64,000 nucleotides of DNA from JASSUD01 sp031963005 (GTDB lineage Bacteria > Pseudomonadota > Gammaproteobacteria > Burkholderiales > Burkholderiaceae), in NCBI GenBank assembly GCA_031963005.1, contig JASSUL010000012.1, forward strand, positions 1 through 64,000, read 5' to 3'. The translations under genes and the position numbers were made by a program. Each line of letters opens with the position of its first letter. Positions within the stretch are counted from its first letter, which is position 1. The notes beneath the pieces are model-generated. The model was not told the origin of the DNA and made no database searches. It saw nothing but the letters and a program-made list of their open reading frames with translations. Of this stretch, positions 44,629-53,700 are shown one piece after another.

Positions 44629-47600
44629 ATGGCCCTTGCAAGCTGCCATATATTTTGTGCTGATTCGCATAAATCACTCTTCTATTTACTTATGTTGAAA
44701 GTCTTCCTATCTCCATTTACACCTTCTCGGGAAAGTAGAAGATCATCCGAGCAATATGGCGGGGGTAATCGCGCAAATTTACAAACGGACCTTCTCGCCC
44801 TCTACATTGCTTCCAGGTCCTCTACTACGAATAACATAGAAGACAAACTTAAAACGCTTCTAATAAATTATCAGGGTACTACTCTGCCCGAAACGACAAA
44901 AAAGCCGGTAGACGCTCTATTCAAACTACTGTGGTCTGATATGGGCATTAAAATGGTTGCTACAGCCATTAAACAGACAGGCCCTCTTTCGCAGTTACCA
45001 CAAAACTGGCTCAAGTTATCATTGTTGCGACAACCACTATGCGAATCGCAATTTGATGCTTCCACTCTTGATTTAGAGACACTTGAAACCCTACTTGAAT
45101 GGCTAGGTTCTCGTGAAGAAGCTACACAATCGCGTACCGCAATCATTAAACACTTTAACCAGGAAATGGTCTCCAAAGCGATATCTACATGCTTTGCATC
45201 CATCTCACCTAGCGGCCCTTCTCCTATGGATGAGAAGGATATTAGCTCCCCCACCCATTTAGCAGAACAATCGATTATTGATTTTTTATATAATAAAACG
45301 GACGCGCTTCCTCAATACCTTTTCGATTACTTGCCCAATGACAATCTTCAATCTTTAAGCAAGCGGATAGGAATATGGATTGACCCCTCTCATACTGAGG
45401 AGCATGCTCAGAATGGCATTTTGTCGCAGCAACACCTTAAAGATTTAAAATTATGGCTTAGCCAGCACCACTATTTAAAAGAAACGCTAGAAAAGCAGGC
45501 TCAAAAAGCCGTAGAGAACTTTGAAAATACTTGTCGCCAATTAGTAGCCGCAGAAATATGCCAAGAACAGTATTCCCAAAGCCTAAACGCACTTGACGAA
45601 TCGCTGATTCCATTTTGGGCCGCCTGTGCCGCGGCGCGCAAAGATCCATATGGTAAAGATGCTTTTGCAGCGCAAGGTGACATGAAGGAAATGGAAAAAG
45701 CCTTTTCTCGAAATGCGCTTTGGAAACAACCGGCTGACAATATCTATGTCCGCCTGCAAACCTTATTTGATCAAGCAGATTCCGCCAGCACCACTTCTAC
45801 AGAGGATGAACCCTTTGCTTACAGCCATTTTATCGAGACAGAAATTCAGCGCGCGCGTTCTCGATCAGGCTTAGAAACTGGCACCGATAAACCGATACCT
45901 TCAGCGGCACCGCAAGAAACGGTATTGACTTTCCTTCCCTTAGAGGAAAGCGCTGATTATTTCCCCACTGCAGCCTCTGTGGTAGTTGATCTCACTGCGC
46001 AAGAGCTTCCTTCGCCACAAATACAAGCTGCATCGAGCACACCATCCATCGCGCTTCGGATAATACAGCAGGTATTAAAGACGCTCTATTTTCCCTTAAA
46101 GATGGGTATTGCGCTCATTCAGACCGTCCTCAGATATTTACAATCCCTTTATCAAAAGAGGGAAGCGCCTGCTCCTGCCTCTCATCAACAGGAAACACCA
46201 ACACCGGAGTACAGCGATACCACTCCAGAAATATCTCATGTACTTCCTGAACACACTTCCTCTCTTATCTCAATACCATCCGATCAAGCTATTGAATCAA
46301 GCCCCTCTGTTCTAGTAAACATGGCTGAGGTGAATACAGCTAAGGCATTACAAGAGAAATGCCAAGACTATGCAACGCAAGTATGTGAAAATATTTTAAA
46401 AAATGGTGCATTAAATGCCATCCAATCTTTTAAAAATTTATTTTATGCTCGCGAAGCATTAATTTGTTATTTAAATAATAATTCTGAAATATTCAATAAT
46501 TCCGAAGCACCCTCAAAAACGCATGAATTCCGGGCCTCTGTTGAACGGTATATTCAAAATTCCATTGATAATTTTAATGACTCTAAATCATCTCATTTAA
46601 ATCATGAAGAATTGTATTTTATTTTCAAATATTTCTTAACAACTCTAGGAAACACACTAGAAACTAACACTCCAAAAAGGAATTTATTAAATTCTTTATT
46701 AAATTCTATTTTTATAATATCAAATTCACCACTTCTCACAAAACACCAAAAAACTAATGAAAGAATAGAGAAAAATAGTGCAGAATATGAAAATAATCCA
46801 ATATTATATAAATATAAAAATGCCATCAAAGAATATCTCACCATTGACATTATCGAAAAATCAAGAAACACTGGCGCGACTCAATATGCATTTAGGATAT
46901 TAAAAGATAGCTTTCCAGAAGATACTATTAAAACCACAGAAATCTATTGGAATAAAATATTTTCTTATGAATCCATAAAAGAAAATAACATTCAAAATAA
47001 AGATGATACAGAAATTAAAAATCAATTTAAATTTTCCACATCACCATTATCAACCGACAAAAACGTACAAATATCCACACAATTTTTAACAGATAGCGAA
47101 AGAAATTTTATTAATATACTTTCTATTAATGGGAAAGAATATCGTTTCCAAGATGAAAATTCATGGCACAAGATCCATCCTGACGTCTCTTTTCGATATG
47201 CAAAACATATCATTCCGGAATTATTGAAAAAATTTTCTGAAGGTAGGGGTGACAAGGAAGCTATATATCTTTCAAATTTTCTTACGCAAACTAATTTTGC
47301 TATTGATTTATCAAAAATACTCGCTTTCCCTAATGTGGAAGAATGGGTCAGCCTTTATGACCATATTGGTGAAAGATACTGCAACTTCTCCATTGAGAGA
47401 TTGCCCACCGGAGCTGCAAAATTAGTCATTACCCTTTTGCGTAATAAAATAGATAAGATTTTTGATGGTCCTGTTAATTTGGAGACTCATTTTAAGTGTG
47501 ATCCAAGTAGTAGTTTTGTAAAGTTACAAATCTCCCTTGAAATTGATATAAACAATCCTACTAAAAAGGTAACGGTATTGCCCCAGGAGGAGGATTCTTT

Positions 47601-47697
47601 TTACGACTTTCGTTTAAACCCATTGCAAGACTCTAGCACTTTAGAAGAAACGCAAGAGCCCAATATGCTTTCAGAACAGTTTAACCTAGTGGTTTGA
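44629..47697 (+). CDS. unknown large protein of a three-member local family (1022 aa)
   Basis: No family recognised. Residues about 95-165 carry a module (LLWSDMGIKMVATAIKQ ... LDLETLETLLEWLG) that occurs three times in the 1663-residue protein. About 212-250 is a second module (DFLYNKTDALPQYLFDYLPN) shared with the 543- and 1663-residue proteins. About 370-410 has VRLQTLFD and SHFIETEIQ, also shared. Residues 474-506 are a hydrophobic/amphipathic helix (LKTLYFPLKMGIALIQTV). About 825-1000 is a C-terminal domain (LSINGKEY, SNFLTQTNF) shared with the 1663-residue protein. Base composition drops sharply to AT-rich after about 46330. It is inserted between exbB and exbD on the opposite strand. 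A secreted effector is a guess. An internal ATG at 44692 is an alternative start. Confidence 0.7.
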   Translation: MALASCHIFCADSHKSLFYLLMLKVFLSPFTPSRESRRSSEQYGGGNRANLQTDLLALYIASRSSTTNNIEDKLKTLLINYQGTTLPETTKKPVDALFKLLWSDMGIKMVATAIKQTGPLSQLPQNWLKLSLLRQPLCESQFDASTLDLETLETLLEWLGSREEATQSRTAIIKHFNQEMVSKAISTCFASISPSGPSPMDEKDISSPTHLAEQSIIDFLYNKTDALPQYLFDYLPNDNLQSLSKRIGIWIDPSHTEEHAQNGILSQQHLKDLKLWLSQHHYLKETLEKQAQKAVENFENTCRQLVAAEICQEQYSQSLNALDESLIPFWAACAAARKDPYGKDAFAAQGDMKEMEKAFSRNALWKQPADNIYVRLQTLFDQADSASTTSTEDEPFAYSHFIETEIQRARSRSGLETGTDKPIPSAAPQETVLTFLPLEESADYFPTAASVVVDLTAQELPSPQIQAASSTPSIALRIIQQVLKTLYFPLKMGIALIQTVLRYLQSLYQKREAPAPASHQQETPTPEYSDTTPEISHVLPEHTSSLISIPSDQAIESSPSVLVNMAEVNTAKALQEKCQDYATQVCENILKNGALNAIQSFKNLFYAREALICYLNNNSEIFNNSEAPSKTHEFRASVERYIQNSIDNFNDSKSSHLNHEELYFIFKYFLTTLGNTLETNTPKRNLLNSLLNSIFIISNSPLLTKHQKTNERIEKNSAEYENNPILYKYKNAIKEYLTIDIIEKSRNTGATQYAFRILKDSFPEDTIKTTEIYWNKIFSYESIKENNIQNKDDTEIKNQFKFSTSPLSTDKNVQISTQFLTDSERNFINILSINGKEYRFQDENSWHKIHPDVSFRYAKHIIPELLKKFSEGRGDKEAIYLSNFLTQTNFAIDLSKILAFPNVEEWVSLYDHIGERYCNFSIERLPTGAAKLVITLLRNKIDKIFDGPVNLETHFKCDPSSSFVKLQISLEIDINNPTKKVTVLPQEEDSFYDFRLNPLQDSSTLEETQEPNMLSEQFNLVV

Positions 47698-47740
47698 ATG
47701 AATAAAAGAGGATGAGAAATGCACCATCTTATTTTTCGCT

Positions 47741-48502
47741 TTACTGCGCTGGCTCTATCCTCTTACCTCCTAAATGCACAATCTCATATCCCATTTCACG
47801 CATAAGCGCATTCAAGCGCAGCATAAAAATAGTATGCATGCGCAAGAGTGCGTTATAAGCCAATAGCGCTGGGATCGCTACTCCAAGCCCTAAAGCCGTC
47901 ATCACCAAAGACTCTGCCACAGGCCCAGCAATAGTATCGAGTAATGCAGCTCCGCTAGCTCCAGCAACTTGGGCCCCGCCTATAGACGATAAGGCATGAT
48001 AAATTCCCCAAACGGTTCCTAATAAGCCCAAAAATGGAGCCGTTGCAGCAATAGAGGCCAATACCCCCAGTCCTGCTTGCAAGCGCCATCCACTTTCATC
48101 GCGTGCGCGCTGCAAAACATGTCGTAACCATGTTTGCGCTTCAGAAATGGATTGTAAGCACCGCTGCGCATATGCTGCCATTGCCCATTGCCTTGCATCC
48201 CAAAGTGGCTGCAGAGCGGTAGGAGGTTGCGTGCAGGCAAATGGGGAACTTGCCTGTACGGCGGTTAAATGATGCTCCTCCAAAGGCGCTTCCTCATGCT
48301 GCTTATGCGCCCCATCCTTTTTCACACTACTAGACGCGTTAAAAAGCATCGGATTTTTCCTATACCATCTGGTTAACAGAAAGCATTCAGCACTTTTCAG
48401 GCAAATAAGCGTCCAGGACGTGATAGACATCAACGCTAGCCCGATGAATATGCACCATGTCAGCCCATCGGCTGCATGTAGAATACGTGCTAAACCTTGC
48501 AT
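47741..48502 (-). CDS. exbB: ExbB/TolQ-type proton channel protein
   Basis: 253 residues with three membrane helices: about 13-33 (WCIFIGLALMSITSWTLICL), about 145-170 (LGVLASIAATAPFLGLLGTVWGIYHAL) and about 190-215 (VAESLVMTALGLGVAIPALLAYN). MotA/TolQ/ExbB signatures are APFLGLLGTVWGI and the A-x-P-containing third helix. The cytoplasmic loop between helices 1 and 2 is longer than usual (KKDGAHKQHEEAPLEEHH). It pairs with ExbD, from which it is now separated by an insertion. Confidence 0.9.
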   Translation of the reverse strand: MQGLARILHAADGLTWCIFIGLALMSITSWTLICLKSAECFLLTRWYRKNPMLFNASSSVKKDGAHKQHEEAPLEEHHLTAVQASSPFACTQPPTALQPLWDARQWAMAAYAQRCLQSISEAQTWLRHVLQRARDESGWRLQAGLGVLASIAATAPFLGLLGTVWGIYHALSSIGGAQVAGASGAALLDTIAGPVAESLVMTALGLGVAIPALLAYNALLRMHTIFMLRLNALMREMGYEIVHLGGKRIEPAQ

Positions 48503-48710
48503 GGCGGAAAATTCCTTTAAAAAGTATGTTTTGATCTACCGTCGATACTATATTAATATGGCATGAGTTCAGGTCTACACCTTATATAAGCTAAGCGACA
48601 CGCTATAAGGTAGACTTTTATTTTTCATGCTAAGAAACTACATTTCGGCTGTCACTATTTTTGACCGCTAGTGTTTTTTCTGTACAGCGCAGGGATTTTG
48701 CCGTTTTGGT

Positions 48711-50342
48711 ATGCGCTACGCGGTTCTTTCTATACAGACTTCTTATTGCGCCATGGAAATTCACTTCAATATTAGCCAGTTTATTAAAGTAGTAAGGCAG
48801 ACCAGCGACCACTTTCAGGATGGTGCTCAACAGTTCAAGGATTCTGCATCACGCTCTTTGTCAGAAGCAAGCACTCAATTTCAAAACACTTCTGGACAGT
48901 TCTTTCATAATTGCGCCACTCTAACCAACGCTGCTATAGAAACAGCGCAAGACATCGTCAATTTAAATAAGATTCGTATCCGGACTTGCTCTAATAAATT
49001 GATAGAACTCTCTCAGTCTACATTGCCGAGACCTGAGAATGATTTTCAAAAATTTCAATCTGTGCGTTCTTCTCAAAAACGCCGGATAACAAACGAACTC
49101 AAGTATATTTTAAGTGCAAAAAATGAATATGAAAAAGAAAGCTCTTCGGATTTACCTGAATCTGAAAGTTTTATTCAAAATTGCTGTTCTAAACTAAAAA
49201 TAGAAGAAAAAGTAAAACTATGCACAGTTTTACAAATCGTGCTATCTGAAGATGGTAAAAAATTAGATAAAGACATCAAAGAATTCATTGCCAAATTGCA
49301 TGCCGATTTACTTCATCAAGCAAATAGTATGTCGGCTAATGAACCCATTACATATGAACTATTGCAATGCAATGTAGAAAAAGAGGTGGAATATGCAAGA
49401 AAATCTATGGCGATGACCTTTAAGCAATATCAGAAAGAAAACGATTATAGCGCATCAGAATCAGCAGCAGACATTATAGTTAATTTTTTATATCATTATA
49501 AATCATTTCCGCAATATGCCTTCGATTACTTCCTGGATGACAGCTTAAAATCAATAGAAAAATATGCATTTTCATTGAATGAAGTTTTAAATAAAATTCA
49601 TAATGGCAATCACTCAAAAGCTCAGACATTATATATTGAGCGGACTCAAATATTATGTACATACATAAACAATCTTCTAGAGTTAAGAAAATTAGAAAAA
49701 TTCACCGAAGAAAATCTCAATCAATTTAAAGAAAAATGCAATCAAAAAAAATCAAATATTCTGAAAGAAGACGTTAAAAATTTTATAAAAATACTAGAAA
49801 AATTTTTTGAAAAGAGCAATGAAATACATTCTTTATCATATAGCTTTGGTAGTACACCACCCATCATTGAAATCCCAGACAATATGCAAGAAGATTTTGT
49901 CAAAAAGGTTATGACCAGAAGAGATGCAAGAAGAATCTATGGCCGTTTACACACCTTTCTAAATCACCTCGATTTTAATAAAGCTAATAATGAAAAAAAT
50001 GCGACTGGCAAAGCAAAATCTAAATTTTTGAAGAATGAGATCGCATATTTCCTGACTTCCCTGAGTTCCAATAATAAAGAAGCCATTATAGAACTATTAC
50101 CACAAGAGTATCAAGATGCTGCGATAAAGCCATTACCGAAAGAGTATCAAGATATTCTAAAAAATACATTACCAAAACAAAATGTATTCTCTAAAATAAC
50201 TCAAGCTATAAGGTATATAGGGCTCACGTTATACAATATATCAGTAGGCGCTTTTATTAAAATATGGAAGCAATATATTATGCCTACTAACCCCAAAACT
50301 ATAAACATCCCTCTTGAGGTAAGGAATAAAAAATCGCAATGA
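48711..50342 (+). CDS. unknown protein of the same local family (543 aa)
   Basis: No family recognised. The N-terminal 80 residues form amphipathic helices rich in Gln/Ser/Ala (QDGAQQFKDSASRSLSEAS, TQFQNTSGQFF). The same style of helix occurs at the C-terminus of the 1663-residue protein. A shared module at about 250-290 reads ADIIVNFLYHYKSFPQYAF then DYFLDDSLKS. Near 405-420 is RIYGRLHTFLNHLDF. It ends with the hydrophobic segment IRYIGLTLYNISVGAFIKI, matching residues 474-506 of the 1022-residue protein. It therefore looks like a shorter paralogue without the C-terminal AT-rich domain. An internal ATG at 48753 is an alternative start. Confidence 0.65.
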   Translation: MRYAVLSIQTSYCAMEIHFNISQFIKVVRQTSDHFQDGAQQFKDSASRSLSEASTQFQNTSGQFFHNCATLTNAAIETAQDIVNLNKIRIRTCSNKLIELSQSTLPRPENDFQKFQSVRSSQKRRITNELKYILSAKNEYEKESSSDLPESESFIQNCCSKLKIEEKVKLCTVLQIVLSEDGKKLDKDIKEFIAKLHADLLHQANSMSANEPITYELLQCNVEKEVEYARKSMAMTFKQYQKENDYSASESAADIIVNFLYHYKSFPQYAFDYFLDDSLKSIEKYAFSLNEVLNKIHNGNHSKAQTLYIERTQILCTYINNLLELRKLEKFTEENLNQFKEKCNQKKSNILKEDVKNFIKILEKFFEKSNEIHSLSYSFGSTPPIIEIPDNMQEDFVKKVMTRRDARRIYGRLHTFLNHLDFNKANNEKNATGKAKSKFLKNEIAYFLTSLSSNNKEAIIELLPQEYQDAAIKPLPKEYQDILKNTLPKQNVFSKITQAIRYIGLTLYNISVGAFIKIWKQYIMPTNPKTINIPLEVRNKKSQ

Positions 50343-50702
50343 AACTTTCAAGAAAAGTGAATTGATGAGGAAACATGCGCTGAGGGCGATAGTATCCATT
50401 CAATAATGGATATTTTGGCGGGAATATATAGCTCGCGGTAAAGGGGGTGAGTCCTATTGAGTCTGGGGCTGAATTCCTCGTCTGCATACCTTTCGTACAA
50501 AAATACCTATAATGACGAAAAAACTCAGGCTTATACCCCACGCATAGGAAGCGAAGTACTTCTAAAAGTCTCTTTTGTGGCGTAGAAACTCAAGTTTCAT
50601 AAACTTTACAAGCATTCTCTGCCCTGCACTGCGTATAAACTATTCCAGCGCATTGCTACGCCTTTGTTTGAGGCTAACCTACCTGGAAATTGAGTTGGAA
50701 AT
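50343..50702. other. gap between two family members
   Basis: 360 bp without a supportable gene. A small hairpin (tatccatt/aatggata, about 50389-50408) is visible. The promoter of the 1663-residue gene is presumably here. I cannot locate it. Confidence 0.4.
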
Positions 50703-53700
50703 ATGTTGAATCGATCCACGATCTCCTTATCGCAAGCTCCTCTGAATTTTAATAACCTTTTGCCTAACGCCAACGCACGCTTGCGCGCAACGGCCCCTAT
50801 GCGCCCCCCCTCGCGCATATATGGAAATGCCGATCGACATGAAGGCGCTGCGCTACTCAAAGCGCTCAGTGAGCTACATCCTGGGAACCGCCATTCGAGC
50901 GAGGGCGAATTGGAGTCCACGCTCACAACGCTCATTCAAGCTGATGCCGCCGCACCACAAAATGATTCAGAAGCGCAGACATCCTCTATTCAAGCCGCTC
51001 TTTTAAACGACCCCGTTTTTCTAGAAGCTAGCTGGTCTTTGCTCGAAAACTATGAGCAAACTGCGCTCCTTGATATATTGCAATCTCCCGTATGCATAAA
51101 GCTCCTCGCGCAAGCGATAGAGGAACAAGCGCCCTCTCCCCCTTTATTTTTTAAGAGTTGGAGGCAGATATTATTAAAAGCCTCCTCTGAACATTCCTGC
51201 GCCAAGCCGGATCTGAATACCCTGGATATAACCGTACTCAAAACGGTGCTGCACGCACTGCATGGAGCAGCGAGCGAAACCACACCGCAAACCTTATTGG
51301 AAGACGGCAAGTCTGAACCTGCGATTCCTCAGATCTTTTATAAACTTCGTGCGGCAATATGGAACCAGAATGCCCTAAATCTGCTGCAAAACTTCGAAAA
51401 GAGTGCAGACTCGGCTGAAGCTGGGAAGGTCCAAGCATTCACGCAAGCACTTAAGCTCCTCTTTCCAGGCAATGGCCCCTATTCCGCCTACGAGCACGAT
51501 CCAGAAAAAGCCCCGTACGCAGCGCTTTTGAAAGCGCATAATTTAAGAACTTTCAACGAATTTAAGCTCGAAGAGCAAAAACAACGGCTTCTCAACCTCT
51601 TCCATTCTCCTCTTGGCTTAGCCGCCGCCATAAAAGCGCTAGAGCAAATACCTAGTGACCATGCCTTTTTGCAAAGTTGGAAATGGCTATTAGCGCAAGA
51701 ATCCTTACACCATACTGACGGCTTAAGCACCGTGGAGACGGCTCAACTGAATAAGCTACAACAATGGCTATACTTTGAGGCCGAAAAGACAGCTGACATA
51801 AAACAGGGCTCTCTCTATAACAGACTGAATGCTTGCCTATGGCAACGTAATGAAGCAGTGCTCCTAGAGCAGTTTGAAAATAGGGGCTTTTTTCCCAAAG
51901 AGGTTCGCACATTACAGCAGGGCTTCGAGGCTTTATTCCATTCCGTTGAGCATAAGCCAACGGCACCTGCAATATGGTGGTCTAACCTTACGCCAAAGCA
52001 GCAAACCCTCGTACTTAATATATTGCATAGTCCAGAATCGATTGCTTTACTAGTGCAAACTCAGCATCAAAAATCGGCTGCTCCCGCATTTTTGCAAAGC
52101 TGGGAGTACTTCTTATTGCAAGAAACTCCAGCCCATTCCTGCACCTATTCTCTTGATGCACTAGATCCGTTCACTATAAAGTTCGCGCTGGATTGGCTAC
52201 GCCCTGCCGTACAAAAAGCCGCAGGTCAACAAAGGGAGTCAGTGAACGCACAAGGCCCCTCCAATGCGTCTGGTGTGCGAGCGAAGCCGAACCGCTTTTA
52301 TGAACAGCTCCACACTGCGCTATGGCGGCACGCGCGAACGGAATTAGGTCAAGCGACCAAAAGCGCAGGCCTCTTTCACGCGCTCACCGACATTAAAGGC
52401 AAACAACGCGAAGAAATAGCAGACTTACGCGCTAACATCGCATCCTATTTAACTGCCTTTTTGGAAGGAAAGTCTGCATCGTTACCGAAAGGGTTTTTCG
52501 ATGCTTTACCGCGTACTAGCCTCGTCTCTCTGCATCGCTGGACTCAGCGGTGGGGGGCGATGCTAGAAACAGACGATCGCTTTAGAGAACGCGTTGGGAA
52601 ATTGCATGCCGCTGTAACACAGCATTTAGAAGCGCAAGCACACTTCCAAAAATTGGAAACATATTTCTTAGAAGAAGTAGAAGGCCCTATTCAAACGGCC
52701 ATCAAGGATTTTCAAAAAGCGTGCTGTGATCCTTCTCATACCCAAAAAGTACAGCAGACCTTAGAGACACTAAGCAACACGCTCACGCACTTCTGGACGC
52801 ATATTTGTGCGCGGCGCTTTACGATTTTTACTCCAGAGGATCAAAACAAAATCAGTGCGATGGACCCCCATAAAGCACTGAATGCGATCTATCAAAACAA
52901 ACCCATCCATTCCAGTCAAAAAGCGGCTATCCCTCCATCGCTCCATGAGCGTCTGCACCAATCCGCATATTCACGTCTGCAAGCCTCATTAGATAAAGTG
53001 CAAGATGCGGCAAAGACAGAGGCTATAGGTCCCTTCCCCGATCCTGCCAATACGGCCATGTGGCCTAGCTCGCCTTTGAGCCAATTTATTTATAGTGAAA
53101 TTGAGCTTGCGCTGTCTCATCTATACCCAGTAGATCAAGCATTGCCAGCGCTGGAGAAAATATTCCCAGCGCTGCCTACGAAACAGGAGGAAATATTTTC
53201 AGCGCTGTCTGAGCAACAGCAGGAAATATTCGCCGTGCTGTCTACGCAGCAGAAAGAAAGATCTGCAGCGCGGTCTACGCAACAAGAGGAAATATCCGCA
53301 GCGCGGTCTACGCACCAAGAGAAAATATTTGCAGCGCTATCTACAGAACAGTTACATACTCTGCATCATCATTATTCGAAATCCCCTTTACAAGAAACAA
53401 CGCTGGCACTAAGGCAATGCGTTGAAAACGTTGTTGTACAGCGTATAGAGCATACTGTGCAGGATTTACAAAACCTGACACAAGCGCTAGAAGCTGCGGC
53501 GGTATTCCCCATAGCGGCATTCAAACAATTTCAGTCTATATTGCATACGCTCCAGAGATTGCATACCCCTGCCATCGATGCCGCGCTTGAATCTGCAGCA
53601 GAGGACCCCGAACACTTTGCTACTTTTCAAGAACTGAACAGAATTCCTGAATATATAGAACATTTCTATACCGCGATAAACGCCATCCCTACTGCATTCT

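Noticed and set aside
53154..53351. Regular repeats that might be a CRISPR array
   Set aside because: The units are contiguous with no spacers, stay in frame and encode protein repeats.
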